From CBDCUQ01 sp965222835 (GTDB lineage Bacteria; Pseudomonadota; Alphaproteobacteria; Rhizobiales; Hyphomicrobiaceae): DNA of 64,000 nucleotides. The stretch covers positions 310,001 through 374,000 of the forward strand of contig CBDCUQ010000001.1 of NCBI GenBank assembly GCA_965222835.1. The letters run 5' to 3'. The notes under the pieces were generated by a model that searched no databases, was not told the origin of the DNA, and saw only the letters and a program-made list of their open reading frames with translations. A program made the translations under genes and the position numbers. Positions within the stretch are counted from its first letter, which is position 1. Every line of letters starts with the position of its first letter. Below are positions 51,060 through 60,679 of the stretch, one piece after another.

Positions 51060-52475
51060 GTGACAGACAAATCCGCCAATAAGATGTGGGGAGGCCGCTT
51101 CAAGGCATCACCGTCACAGATCATGGAGGAGATAAACGCCTCCATCGATGTCGACAAGCGCTTGGCGCCCCAGGATATCCGCGGCTCGAAAGCGCACGCC
51201 GCCATGCTTGCGGCGACCGGCATCATTACCAAGGCCGATGCCGGCCGGATTTTAAGAGGTCTCGACCAGGTGCTGGCCGAGATCGACAGCGGCCGGTTCA
51301 AATATCGGAGCAAGCGCGAGGACGAAGACATCCACATGGCCGTCGAACGCCGCCTCACCGAGCTTATTGGCGAGGCCGGAAAGCGACTGCATACGGCCCG
51401 CTCACGCAACGACCAGGTGGCCACTGATTTCCGCCTCTACATTCGCGACTGGATCGACGACGCGGATGCCGCGCTCCGCGATCTGCAACAGGCACTCGCC
51501 GAAAAGGCCGAGGCGCATTACGCCGACATCATGCCGGGCTTCACCCATCTTCAACCCGCGCAACCGATCACGTTTGGCCACCACCTGCTTGCCTACGTCG
51601 AGATGCTGGCGCGCGATAGGGGCCGGCTTGCTGACGCGCGCCGCCGCCTTAACGAATGCCCGCTGGGCTCGGCGGCACTTGCCGGCACGTCATTCCCGAT
51701 CGACCGCAAGATGACCGCGAAATCCCTCGACTTCGACCGCCCGATGGCCAATTCCCTCGATGGCGTTTCAAGCCGCGACTTCGCCTTGGAGACGCTGGCC
51801 GCCGCCGCGATTTGCGCCACCCACCTTTCGAGATTCGCCGAGGAGATCGTTATCTGGTGCTCGCCGCAGTTTGGGCTGATCACGCTCTCGGACGCTTTCA
51901 CCAGCGGCTCCTCGATCATGCCGCAAAAGCGCAATCCTGACGCCGCCGAGCTTGTACGCGCCAAAGCCGGACGCATGGCCGGCGCCTTCCAGGCCCTCGT
52001 GATGGTGCTGAAGGGCCTGCCGCTCGCCTATTCCAAGGACCTCCAGGAGGACAAGGAGATCACGTTTGCCGCCCTCGACAGCCTTGAGCTCGCACTCGCC
52101 GCCATGACCGGCATGGTCCGGGATATGAAGGCCGATACGGCCAGAATGAGCAAAACTGCTGGCCTCGGCTACGCCACCGCCACCGATCTCGCCAACTGGC
52201 TGGTCGACAAAAAGGGCTTTGCCTTCCGCGATGCCCACCACATCACCGGCAAAGTCGTCGCCCTCGCCGAGGAGCAAGGCGTTGATTTAGGTGAGCTTTC
52301 TCTCGATCAGCTGCAGGCGATCGAGTCCGCGATTACGGCCGAGGTCCGGGCCGAGCTGTCCACCACCCGCTCCGTCAAACGCCGGACCAGCTATGGGGGA
52401 ACTGCGCCACAGAACGTCCTGAAAATGGTGCGATCCTGGCTGAAGCGGTTGGAAAAGGAGCGCGGAAAGGGCTAG
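51060..52475 (+). CDS. argH: Argininosuccinate lyase
   Basis: ArgH (471 residues from GTG 51060; 482 if the upstream ATG 51027 is used) cleaves argininosuccinate to arginine and fumarate. Motifs are MWGGRFKASPSQIMEEINAS, HTARSRNDQVATDFRLY, MPGFTHLQPAQPITFGHHLL and the fumarase-family signature GSSIMPQKRNPDAAELVRAK. Followed by lptM and lysA, the widely conserved argH-lptM-lysA order. Confidence 0.97.
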   Translation: MTDKSANKMWGGRFKASPSQIMEEINASIDVDKRLAPQDIRGSKAHAAMLAATGIITKADAGRILRGLDQVLAEIDSGRFKYRSKREDEDIHMAVERRLTELIGEAGKRLHTARSRNDQVATDFRLYIRDWIDDADAALRDLQQALAEKAEAHYADIMPGFTHLQPAQPITFGHHLLAYVEMLARDRGRLADARRRLNECPLGSAALAGTSFPIDRKMTAKSLDFDRPMANSLDGVSSRDFALETLAAAAICATHLSRFAEEIVIWCSPQFGLITLSDAFTSGSSIMPQKRNPDAAELVRAKAGRMAGAFQALVMVLKGLPLAYSKDLQEDKEITFAALDSLELALAAMTGMVRDMKADTARMSKTAGLGYATATDLANWLVDKKGFAFRDAHHITGKVVALAEEQGVDLGELSLDQLQAIESAITAEVRAELSTTRSVKRRTSYGGTAPQNVLKMVRSWLKRLEKERGKG

Positions 52476-52534
52476 GACTTAGCTTCGGGTTCCGTGTTCC
52501 CGTTGCCTATTGTGCCGACAACGGTCGAGAAGTC

Positions 52535-52735
52535 ATGCCGAGTGCCACGAAAATTGTTGGTTTTGCGCTGATCCTGGCGATGGGCTTGGCAGGCTGTGGT
52601 GTGCGTGGTTCGCTTGATAAACCGGAGTCGGCCAAAAGCCAGGCAACGGCGGAGGCCACCTCAGGGCAGGGCAAGCCCGAAGGTGAAGCCCCCAAGCCCC
52701 ACAAAGAATTTTTCCTCGACGGCTTGCTGCGCTAG
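52535..52735 (+). CDS. lptM: Small lipoprotein LptM-like
   Basis: The 66-residue lipoprotein has a signal peptide with lipobox LAGC (C at about 21), then GVRGSL and a Pro/Gly/Glu-rich tail ending EFFLDGLLR. Position between argH and lysA and the CGxxGxL sequence after the lipidated cysteine match LptM (YifL), which stabilises the LPS translocon LptDE. It is translated from ATG 52535. Confidence 0.85.
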   Translation: MPSATKIVGFALILAMGLAGCGVRGSLDKPESAKSQATAEATSGQGKPEGEAPKPHKEFFLDGLLR

Positions 52736-52790
52736 AGCTTGGCGCCCGCCAGCCGGGACCGCCAACCTCCAAGCATAAGCAGCGCGATTC

Positions 52791-54065
52791 ATGCATCACT
52801 TCAGCTACAAAGCCGGCGTGCTCCACGCGGAAGGCGTTTCGCTTGCACGCCTGGCGGAAGAAGTTGGCACACCCTTCTATTGCTATTCCACGGCGACGCT
52901 CGAGCGGCACATGACCGTCCTCGCAGAAGCCTTCCACGGCCACAATGCACTCATCTGCTTTGCTGTAAAGGCAAACTCCAATCAGGCCGTGCTTGCCACC
53001 ATGGCCTGGCTCGGCGCCGGTATGGATGTGGTGTCGGAAGGTGAATTGCGCCGTGCCCGCGCCGCCGGCGTGCCCGCAAATAAGATTATCTTCGCCGGCG
53101 TCGGCAAAACCCGCGAGGAAATGGCCTACGCGTTGAAAGAAGAAATCCTCGGATTCAACGTGGAAAGCGAACCGGAGCTGGAAGCGCTGTCCGAGGTCGC
53201 CGCAAGCCTCGGCGCCACGGCCCGCATTGCCATTCGCGTCAACCCCGACGTCGACGCCAAAACACACGCCAAGATCGCCACGGGAAAATCGGAGAACAAA
53301 TTTGGCATCCCCTATTTGAGGGCGCCCCAACTCTATGCGGAAGCCCGCAAGCTTCCGGGCATCAAATGCGCTGGCATTCACATGCACATCGGCAGTCAGA
53401 TCACCGACCTGGCGCCATTCCGCGACGCCTTTCGCCTGATGCGCGATCTCGTCCTCGATTTGCGTCGCGAAGGCATCGATCTCGAGCACCTCGACATCGG
53501 TGGCGGTCTCGGCGTGCCGTATCACGCGGAAAAGGACTCACCGCCCCATCCCGATGAGTATGCCGCCACGGTCAAGGCAGGATTAGGCGATCTCGGCCTC
53601 AAGATCATTCTCGAACCGGGACGCATGATCGCCGGCAACGCCGGCATTCTCGTCACACGCGTGATCTACACCAAAGACGGCGCCGACCGCGTCTTCACCA
53701 TCACCGACGCGGCCATGAACGATTTGCTCCGCCCCACACTCTATGAGGCCCATCATGAGATATGGCCTGTCGCGGAAGCCCGCGCCAATGAGCCCCCGCG
53801 CCTACAGGATATCGTCGGGCCAGTATGTGAAACCGGCGATTATCTCGCCGTCGATCGCAAGCTGCCGCCCTTCGAATCTGGTGATCTTATGGCCGTCATG
53901 ACCGCCGGCGCCTACGGAGCTGTCATGTCGTCAACCTATAACACGCGCCTCCTGGTGCCGGAGGTCCTGGTCAAGAAAGACGGCTACGCGGTCATCCGGC
54001 CGCGCTCGAGCTATGATGACCTCATCGGCCTAGATAAGGTCCCGGATTGGCTTTCAAAATCCTGA
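52791..54065 (+). CDS. lysA: Diaminopimelate decarboxylase
   Basis: LysA (424 residues) makes lysine from meso-DAP with PLP. The PLP lysine is in CFAVKANSNQAVL, the MHIGSQITD motif follows, GGGLGVPYH, EPGRMIAGNAG and the substrate/PLP motif GPVCETGD are present. It completes the lysine pathway with dapB, dapD and dapE also in this window. It starts at ATG 52791. Confidence 0.97.
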   Translation: MHHFSYKAGVLHAEGVSLARLAEEVGTPFYCYSTATLERHMTVLAEAFHGHNALICFAVKANSNQAVLATMAWLGAGMDVVSEGELRRARAAGVPANKIIFAGVGKTREEMAYALKEEILGFNVESEPELEALSEVAASLGATARIAIRVNPDVDAKTHAKIATGKSENKFGIPYLRAPQLYAEARKLPGIKCAGIHMHIGSQITDLAPFRDAFRLMRDLVLDLRREGIDLEHLDIGGGLGVPYHAEKDSPPHPDEYAATVKAGLGDLGLKIILEPGRMIAGNAGILVTRVIYTKDGADRVFTITDAAMNDLLRPTLYEAHHEIWPVAEARANEPPRLQDIVGPVCETGDYLAVDRKLPPFESGDLMAVMTAGAYGAVMSSTYNTRLLVPEVLVKKDGYAVIRPRSSYDDLIGLDKVPDWLSKS

Positions 54066-54209
54066 CCCCGCCGGCATCTGGTCTCCGCCTCACAATTGCG
54101 CCGCACCCGTGATGTGAGATCGAAGCTGAGATACGGCCGGTCCATGCTGGACCGGTCACCCGCCCACCACCAGCAGACATCCTCTCATTTCATCTAGCGT
54201 TCAACGTCC

Positions 54210-55004
54210 ATGACACGCACGTCGCTCAACCGCACACTCCGCCGGTCTTATATTCTCTTGACCCTCGTGCTCTTGATCGCCTTGGCAACGCGTCTTGCCG
54301 AGCACATTCCCACTGTGGCGGGCACGCCGCTGGAGCACCTAGCAAACAACATTTACGATTACCTGAAGGACATGGCGTTGGTGTTTGTGACGGTGGTTGC
54401 AGCCTACCTCGCCAACGTCTTCCAGAAACGCTCCAAGTTCGTCGAAAGCCTCGAAGAGGTCTGGCGCTCAATCGTCACCACGAAGTCCGCGCTCTACACC
54501 TACTGCGAAAAGCAATACCCTTCGAGTGACGATTATCTCAATGCGTATTGCAGGCTCTCCGAAACCATCGACAACATGCGCATTGTCTACAGCAACGTCG
54601 GTGAAACGAACCGTTTGGTCGGCCTCTATCCTTATGCGCCCTTGCATGACATGCGCCGCGCGTTGCAATCGATCGATCCCCGCGCCCGGCAAACGATTGG
54701 CGAAGAGGAACGCAAGCTCGTACGCGACGCCATCCTGCAAAGCTTTTATGCGCTTCGGGAAAACTTCCTCGAGGAGTTGGACCTCCGCGAGCCGGCGCAT
54801 CCCTTGCTCATTTCGGCCGGACGACGCGCCAAAATGCCTGGATCTACGCGATCCGCAAACTCGCTGAAGGAGTACCAGCGCACCCACAACGAGGGCAAAG
54901 GCAACGAACGGCCTGAGATCGACGCGCTTCTAACGCGCCTTTACGAGGCCGAGCAGGCCGGCGAAACAAGCGCCGCACAGAACACCGAGCCCGCCACGCG
55001 CTAA
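54210..55004 (+). CDS. Membrane protein of unknown function
   Basis: The 264-residue protein has two N-terminal hydrophobic helices (about 13-29, SYILLTLVLLIALATRL; and about 53-71, DMALVFVTVVAAYLANVF) and a helical cytoplasmic domain (about 75-190) with KSALYTYCEKQYPSSDDYLN and NRLVGLYPYAPLHDMRRALQ, which looks conserved. The C terminus is low complexity. I do not recognise a family. It lies between lysA and typA. Confidence 0.72.
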   Translation: MTRTSLNRTLRRSYILLTLVLLIALATRLAEHIPTVAGTPLEHLANNIYDYLKDMALVFVTVVAAYLANVFQKRSKFVESLEEVWRSIVTTKSALYTYCEKQYPSSDDYLNAYCRLSETIDNMRIVYSNVGETNRLVGLYPYAPLHDMRRALQSIDPRARQTIGEEERKLVRDAILQSFYALRENFLEELDLREPAHPLLISAGRRAKMPGSTRSANSLKEYQRTHNEGKGNERPEIDALLTRLYEAEQAGETSAAQNTEPATR

Positions 55005-55171
55005 CGCGACCCACCCGTGAAAGAGGCTGCGAGACGCCGTGCCGCAGACGTCATTTGACCCGCACATCGGCCGGCCCTGGCGATTGTCAGACCGATATGC
55101 TACGCCCCGCCCACGATTTGCGCCGCTAAGCACATGCATGCACGCACGTCGGCCAACATTCGAAAGACAAT

Positions 55172-57013
55172 ATGAACCTCCGAAATATCGCCATCATTGC
55201 CCACGTCGACCACGGCAAGACCACCCTCGTCGACGAGCTGCTGAAACAATCCGGGGCCTTCCGCGACAATCAAAAGGTTGCGGAACGCGCCATGGATTCC
55301 AACGACCTGGAACGCGAGCGCGGCATCACCATCCTCGCCAAATGCACGTCTGTTGTTTGGAAAGACACACGAATCAACATCGTCGATACGCCGGGCCACG
55401 CCGATTTTGGTGGCGAAGTCGAACGCATTTTGAATATGGTCGATGGCGTCGTGGTGCTGGTCGACGCCTCCGAAGGCCCGCTGCCCCAAACCAAGTTCGT
55501 CGTCTCCAAGGCTTTGAAGCGCGGCCTCCGTCCGATCGTCGCTATCAACAAAATCGACAGGCCAGACGAACGCCACCTCGACGTCCTGAATGAAGTCTTC
55601 GATCTCTTCGCCAATCTCGACGCCACCGACGAGCAGCTCGACTTTCCCGTCCTCTATGGCTCTGGACGTGACGGTTGGATGGCGCTGGAGCCCGCAGGTC
55701 CTAAAGAGGACCTCACCCCAATGTTCGATCTCATTGTCAGCCACGTCCCGCCACCGCAGGTAGAAGAGGGGCCGACGCGCATTCTCGCCACAACCCTCGA
55801 AGCAGATAGCTTCCTCGGACGCATTCTGACGGGGCGCATCACCTCTGGCAAAGTCAAGCCGAACCAGGCTCTCAATGCCCTCTCGCGCGACGGCGAACTG
55901 GTGGAATCGTTCCGCGTCAGCAAGGTGCTCGCCTTCCGTGGACTGGAGCGCGTTCCCGTCGACGTCGCAGAAGCCGGGGAAATCGTGGCCATTGCCGGAA
56001 TGAGCCAAGCAACCGTCGCCGACACGCTTTGCGACCCATCGGTTGAAGAGCCGCTGCCCGCCCAACCCATTGACCCGCCAACGCTGTCGATGACATTCCG
56101 CATCAACGATGGACCCTTCGCCGGTCAGGAGGGCGACAAAGTCCAAAGCCGCGTCATCCGCGACCGCCTGATGCGCGAAGCAGAACGCAACATCGCCATT
56201 CGTGTCTCCGATTCGGCCGACAGTGCCGAAAGCTTCGACGTCGCCGGCCGCGGCGAGCTTCAGCTCGCCATCCTCATCGAAAACATGCGCCGCGAAGGCT
56301 ATGAGCTCACCGTCTCGCGCCCGAAAGTCGTGCTCAAGACCGATCCCGACACTGGCCAAAAACTTGAGCCCATCGAAGAGGTCATTATCGACGTCGACGA
56401 CGGTCACACCGGCGTGGTCGTGCAAAAGCTCTCCGAACGCAAAGGCGAGCTTCTCGAGATGCGCCCCTCGGGCGGCGGCCGCACGCGCATGGTCTTTCAC
56501 GTTCCGACCCGAAGCCTGCTCGGCTACCAAAGCGAACTCTTGTCGGATACACGCGGCACCGCGGTACTAAATAAACTCTTCCACGGCTATGCCCCCTACA
56601 AAGGTGAGATCACAGGACGACGCACAGGTGTCCTCATTTCAAACTCCGACGGGGAAGCCGCCGCCTACGCGATTTTCAATCTTCAAGACCGCGGCCCGTT
56701 TTTCATCGGACCGCAAACACGCGTTTACGTGGGCATGATCGTCGGCGAGCACACCCGCGACAACGATCTCGAAGTCAATGTCGTGAAGGGCAAGAAACTC
56801 ACCAACGTCCGCGCCTCCGGCAAAGATGATGCGGTGCTCCTCACGCCACCCCTAAAGCTCACGCTCGAGAAATCCATGAGCTACATCACCGACGAGGAGT
56901 TGGTGGAAATCACGCCCGAGAGCATCCGCCTCAGAAAGCGCTGGCTCGATCCGAACGAGCGCAAAAAGCAGGAGCGCAAGCGCGAAGCCGAGCGCGAGGC
57001 AGACGTCGCCTAG
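55172..57013 (+). CDS. typA: Ribosome-associated translational GTPase TypA/BipA
   Basis: The 613-residue GTPase has G1 HVDHGKTTLVDELL, G2 in ERERGITILAK, G3 DTPGHADFGGEVER, G4 NKIDRPDERH and an EF-G-like domain II and V, plus the BipA-specific C-terminal region (GQKLEPIEEVIIDVDDGH, then the DTRGTAVLNKLF loop). BipA binds ribosomes under stress and low temperature. The C terminus is Lys/Arg/Glu-rich. It begins at ATG 55172 with GAAAGA upstream. Confidence 0.97.
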   Translation: MNLRNIAIIAHVDHGKTTLVDELLKQSGAFRDNQKVAERAMDSNDLERERGITILAKCTSVVWKDTRINIVDTPGHADFGGEVERILNMVDGVVVLVDASEGPLPQTKFVVSKALKRGLRPIVAINKIDRPDERHLDVLNEVFDLFANLDATDEQLDFPVLYGSGRDGWMALEPAGPKEDLTPMFDLIVSHVPPPQVEEGPTRILATTLEADSFLGRILTGRITSGKVKPNQALNALSRDGELVESFRVSKVLAFRGLERVPVDVAEAGEIVAIAGMSQATVADTLCDPSVEEPLPAQPIDPPTLSMTFRINDGPFAGQEGDKVQSRVIRDRLMREAERNIAIRVSDSADSAESFDVAGRGELQLAILIENMRREGYELTVSRPKVVLKTDPDTGQKLEPIEEVIIDVDDGHTGVVVQKLSERKGELLEMRPSGGGRTRMVFHVPTRSLLGYQSELLSDTRGTAVLNKLFHGYAPYKGEITGRRTGVLISNSDGEAAAYAIFNLQDRGPFFIGPQTRVYVGMIVGEHTRDNDLEVNVVKGKKLTNVRASGKDDAVLLTPPLKLTLEKSMSYITDEELVEITPESIRLRKRWLDPNERKKQERKREAEREADVA

Positions 57014-57140
57014 CCGGCACGACCCCAGGCGAGCGTAGACGCAAATAAGCCGTGGCAAAGCTGTTCCGACGTTTTGACAGCGCACCGCGCACACCCTAAG
57101 CACGCTCAGCAACCGATCGAGGCGACGCGTCCGCACACCG

Positions 57141-58484
57141 ATGGCAACACAACCTCAACAGGATACTGGTTCAGGCGCCGTCGAGGAGGTCACACAGTGG
57201 CCCGACGGCGTCACACCAACCGCAGAGTACGACACAGCACTCGCCTATATGCGCGAACCCGGCGGCCACCTTTTCGTCACCGGCCGCGCTGGCACGGGCA
57301 AATCGACCCTTCTACGTGCGCTGCGCGGCCTCATTCCCGACGAACACGTTGTTGTGGCTCCCACCGGCCTTGCGGCCATCAACGTCGGCGGTCAAACCAT
57401 CCATTCGTTTTTTGGTCTACCGCCCCGCCTGATCGGCCCCAACGATATCCGCCGCAGCCGCAACGGCAGTGTCATGCGCCGCTTGAAGTACCTTGTGATT
57501 GACGAAGTCTCCATGGTGCGATCCGACCTCATGTGGGCCATCGACCAGTCGCTGCGCGTCAACCGCGGCCGTGCCCGCGAGCCGTTCGGTGGTGTAAGAA
57601 TCATCATGTTCGGCGATCTCCACCAACTGCCACCAGTCGTGCAGGAAGCGGAGGTCGCCGCCCACCTGGAATCGTCCTTCGGCAGTCCCTTCTTTTTCTC
57701 CGTCTCGGCCCTCAGCGAAGGTCTGGGTACAGCACTTGTCGAGTTGAGCCAGGTGTTCCGGCAAAATGACGAAGAACTCGTCCGCATTCTCAATCGCATC
57801 CGCGACGGCGACGTTGAGGAGGACGACCTAGCAGCTCTGAATGCGCGCGTTCACCGCATACGCACACTGGGGGAAGGCGATCCTTACGTGATTCTCACGC
57901 CAACCAACGCCGCCGCTCAACGCATCAATGCAGCGTATCTTGATGCCCTCCCCGGCGAAGCCCACACATTTGCGGCAAACATCACTGGAGATTTCAGCGA
58001 AACAGCCCACCCGACGGACAGCACACTCGCGCTCAAACCCGGTGCCAAGGTCATACTGGTGAGAAACGATCCCGACCGGCGTTGGGTCAACGGAACCATC
58101 GCCCGCGTGGCAAGGCTCGAACAGAACGCGGTCTGGATCGATATTTCCGGAAAAGAGTACGAGATCGAACCGGTCGCTTGGGAACATCGGCGCTATGCCT
58201 ATGACAATTCTGCGGAGAAAATCGTCGAGACTGTTGCAGGTACATTCAGTCAGTTCCCGCTGCGGCTGGCCTGGGCGCTGACCATCCATAAGGCCCAAGG
58301 TCTGACCCTCGACCGCGTCTATGTCGATCTGGGACGCGGAACGTTCGCCCACGGACAGGCTTATGTTGCTTTGTCGCGCTGCCAGTCGCTTGAAGGCTTG
58401 GCTTTGGCCCAACCGCTTCGCCCGCGTGATGTCCTGTTTGACCGCGCGGTGCTCGGCTATCGCGACCGGTTCACCCCGCTTTAG
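57141..58484 (+). CDS. PIF1/RecD-like superfamily 1B DNA helicase
   Basis: The 447-residue ATPase carries Walker A GRAGTGKSTLLRALRG, motif Ia VVAPTGLAAINVGGQTIHSF, motif II VIDEVSMVRSDLMWAID, motif III FGDLHQLPPVV, motif IV/V LTIHKAQGLTLDRVYVDLG and motif VI YVALSRCQSLEGL. These are those of Pif1-type SF1B 5'-3' helicases that resolve stalled forks and G-quadruplexes. Also contains a beta-barrel-like insert (LALKPGAKVILVRNDPDRRW). It stands alone. Confidence 0.93.
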   Translation: MATQPQQDTGSGAVEEVTQWPDGVTPTAEYDTALAYMREPGGHLFVTGRAGTGKSTLLRALRGLIPDEHVVVAPTGLAAINVGGQTIHSFFGLPPRLIGPNDIRRSRNGSVMRRLKYLVIDEVSMVRSDLMWAIDQSLRVNRGRAREPFGGVRIIMFGDLHQLPPVVQEAEVAAHLESSFGSPFFFSVSALSEGLGTALVELSQVFRQNDEELVRILNRIRDGDVEEDDLAALNARVHRIRTLGEGDPYVILTPTNAAAQRINAAYLDALPGEAHTFAANITGDFSETAHPTDSTLALKPGAKVILVRNDPDRRWVNGTIARVARLEQNAVWIDISGKEYEIEPVAWEHRRYAYDNSAEKIVETVAGTFSQFPLRLAWALTIHKAQGLTLDRVYVDLGRGTFAHGQAYVALSRCQSLEGLALAQPLRPRDVLFDRAVLGYRDRFTPL

Positions 58485-58797
58485 ACGGCAGACGCGCAAA
58501 CAGCTGATAATTCGGCGTATTTTGCACCTGCGAAATGTCACCTCACCCTGATCATCCAAGAATCTCCCAACGCCGGCCACCGGAACGGCCCGCAGGGACC
58601 GTTTTCTGGGCTTCAGACGACCCTCCCGGACGCGCACAATGCGTCGCACCATTTTCTTGTTGCAACGCACAAAACATCTGTTATATTCCCCCTCAGAGAC
58701 GGACCGGGAGTGGTCGCCGTCTCCACCGCACAAGAGACGACGATCCGGCCCACGCCGCACTACATTCATCGAACCCGACCGACAAAGGATTTGAGCC
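58485..58797. other. 313-base intergenic region holding the phasin promoter
   Basis: No gene is seen. It contains the promoter at 58660-58687 (listed separately) in an A/T-rich stretch, a TTGTTGCAACGCA repeat-like motif just before it, and a G/C-rich leader up to the phasin start. An ATG at 58535 opens a frame of 88 codons, but it lacks a ribosome site and is judged spurious. Confidence 0.6.
58660..58687 (+). promoter_or_regulatory. Sigma-70-type promoter of the phasin gene
   Basis: TTGCAA (58660-58665) and TATATT (58682-58687) are spaced 16 bases apart, close to consensus in a GC-rich genome. The -35 box lies within TTGTTGCAACGCA, which contains the palindrome GTTGCAAC; a TTGC-type palindrome near phasin promoters is a plausible PhaR-type operator. 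The operator is inference. The transcript leader would be about 105 bases. Confidence 0.6.
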
Positions 58798-59253
58798 ATG
58801 AACGACCAATTCACCCGCCAGACCCAGGAAATGTTTGCTGCTGCCAAGGACGCTCGCATCCCCGAGAACGTCCAGGCCATCGCCGAAGAGGGTGTTGCAA
58901 AGACCCGCGAGGCTTACGAGAAGATCAACACCGTGACCAAAGACGGCGTGAAGGTCTTTGAGGACGTAGTGGTTGCGGCTCATGCCGGTGCCAAGACCAT
59001 CGGTGAGAAGGTTCTGCGCAACACCGAAGTCAACGCCGAGGCCGCCTTCGACGCTGCCCAGGCGATCGCACGTGCTAAGACGGTTCCCGAGGCGATCCGC
59101 CTTCAGACGACGTTCGTCCAGCAGCAGCTTGCCGTTGCCGGCGCACAGACGAAGGAACTGTTCGAGCTTTCCGCCCAGGTTGCGCAGCAGACGGTTGATA
59201 CCGTTAACACGGCGGCCACCAAGGCTTTCGATCAGATCAAGAAGGCCAGCTAA
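58798..59253 (+). CDS. Phasin family protein
   Basis: The 151-residue protein is Ala/Glu/Thr-rich and helical, with AFDAAQAIARAKTVPEAIRL and LQTTFVQQQLAVAGAQTKE typical of the phasin 2 family. Phasins coat polyhydroxybutyrate granules, controlling number and size. No PHB synthase is nearby. It has its own promoter and a strong terminator at 59306, so it is an isolated, well-expressed gene. Confidence 0.92.
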   Translation: MNDQFTRQTQEMFAAAKDARIPENVQAIAEEGVAKTREAYEKINTVTKDGVKVFEDVVVAAHAGAKTIGEKVLRNTEVNAEAAFDAAQAIARAKTVPEAIRLQTTFVQQQLAVAGAQTKELFELSAQVAQQTVDTVNTAATKAFDQIKKAS

Positions 59254-59305
59254 ACCGCTGCGTAGTCACCTTCAAGGGTGAGTAGTTCGAAATTTAGCCA
59301 AAATG

Positions 59306-59345
59306 CGAGCGTCCGTTGCAGTTGCGACGGGCGCTCGTTTTTTTT
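59306..59345 (+). terminator. Rho-independent terminator of the phasin gene
   Basis: CGAGCGTCCGT (59306-59316) pairs with ACGGGCGCTCG (59327-59337) with one G-T wobble, then eight Ts (59338-59345). This is a textbook terminator, 53 bases after the stop. Confidence 0.93.
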
Positions 59346-59453
59346 GTTCGACGATCGGCGCAACAGCTAAGAACACTGCTTGCAAAATTTCGAAACCTAA
59401 GAGTACGCTGAAACGTAGTTCGCATCAGGGGAATACGGGTCTATAGTCACCTC

Positions 59454-59963
59454 ATGTTGACGTCGAGTTCCAGCGTACGCGTACGTCGCGCCAGGGTTGC
59501 GGATGCGAAGGCCTTGGCCGAGGTTTTCCGCCAATCGTGGGTGCAAGCCTATCGCGGAATCATTCCGCACACCCATCTGCAAAACCTGATCCGCAGACGC
59601 GGCACCGCTTGGTGGCGCAGCGCTACGCGCTCCGGAGATGATATTCTGGTGCTGGAAGCGAGCGGCAAAATTGCCGGCTATGCGACCTTGGGCCCCTGCC
59701 GCCGCCGGGGCCACCAGCAAGGCGAGATCTTCGAGATCTATTTGACACCAAAATATCAGGGCCTCGGCTTTGGAGAGTACCTGTTCGAAGCCTGCCGAAA
59801 CCGCCTCGACCAGCGCCTGCTGCGAGGTTTGCTGGTTTGGGCTCTTGCCGAGAACACGGGCGCCATCGATTTCTATTGGCGCCGCGGCGGCAGGCCCGTG
59901 GCACGAACCACGGAACGCATCGGCAGCACCAGTCTCGAAAAAATCGGCTTCGCCTGGGACTGA
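59454..59963 (+). CDS. GNAT-family N-acetyltransferase
   Basis: The 169-residue protein has the GNAT fold with VRVRRARVADAKALAEVFRQ, the acetyl-CoA loop IYLTPKYQGLGFGEYLFEAC (QGLGFG standing for the R/Q-x-x-G-x-G/A motif) and a C-terminal ENTGAIDFYWRRGG. This is a RimI-like group. Its substrate is unknown. Its stop lies 88 bases before ppa on the same strand. Confidence 0.93.
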   Translation: MLTSSSSVRVRRARVADAKALAEVFRQSWVQAYRGIIPHTHLQNLIRRRGTAWWRSATRSGDDILVLEASGKIAGYATLGPCRRRGHQQGEIFEIYLTPKYQGLGFGEYLFEACRNRLDQRLLRGLLVWALAENTGAIDFYWRRGGRPVARTTERIGSTSLEKIGFAWD

Positions 59964-60051
59964 CTTTCTCGTCCTATTGCCCGAAGTAGGGGGTGCATCG
60001 ATCGCCACAGCATGCGACAAAGCGAGACCATCTAGAACGGAATCCACGTCC

Positions 60052-60588
60052 ATGCGAATCGAAGAAATCAAAGCCGGGGACAATCCGCCTGAAGACATCA
60101 ACGTGATCATAGAGGTGCCCGTCGGAGGGGAGCCCATCAAGTACGAGATGGACAAGGCGTCCGGAACGCTATTCGTAGACCGCTTTCTTTACACACCGAT
60201 GCGGTACCCCGGGAACTATGGGTTCGTCCCGCATACCTTGTCCGCCGATGGCGACCCGATCGACGTTCTGGTGTGCAACACACGCGCTATTTTCCCCGGT
60301 GCAGTCATCAATTGCCGTCCGGTTGGCGTCATGGTGATGGAGGACGACGGCGGCGGGGACGAAAAGCTGATCGCCGTCCCCACCAGCAAGCTGACAAAGC
60401 GCTACGATCATATTCGCAACTATTCGGATTTGCCCGCCATCACGCACCAGCAAATCGAGCATTTTTTCGCGCACTACAAGGACTTGGAGCCCGGGAAGTG
60501 GGTCAAGCTGGGCCACTGGGGGGACGCAGCGGAGGCCAAGAAACTGATCAACGAGGCCCTGGCAAGGGCCGCTTCAGAAAAATCCTAG
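60052..60588 (+). CDS. ppa: Inorganic pyrophosphatase
   Basis: The 178-residue family I pyrophosphatase has the metal-binding signature DGDPIDVLV and YGFVPHTL. The frame is open from 59770 upstream, but ATG 60052 (MRIEEIKAGDNPPEDINVI) matches the family start. It hydrolyses PPi and drives biosynthesis. Confidence 0.97.
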   Translation: MRIEEIKAGDNPPEDINVIIEVPVGGEPIKYEMDKASGTLFVDRFLYTPMRYPGNYGFVPHTLSADGDPIDVLVCNTRAIFPGAVINCRPVGVMVMEDDGGGDEKLIAVPTSKLTKRYDHIRNYSDLPAITHQQIEHFFAHYKDLEPGKWVKLGHWGDAAEAKKLINEALARAASEKS

Positions 60589-60679
60589 GGGAAACCCCTG
60601 CGCCCGCGGCCGTTGTCGCACTTCCAGTAGGCGGTGCGCATTGCTATACCCCGCTCCATCTCGATCGGGAGATTCCGCG

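Noticed and set aside
55100..56530. 476-codon open frame on the minus strand
   Set aside because: It is fully antisense to typA, whose GTPase motifs are unmistakable; long antisense frames are common in GC-rich genes.
57828..58880. 350-codon open frame on the minus strand
   Set aside because: Antisense to the PIF1-like helicase and crossing into the phasin gene; composition is that of a shadow.
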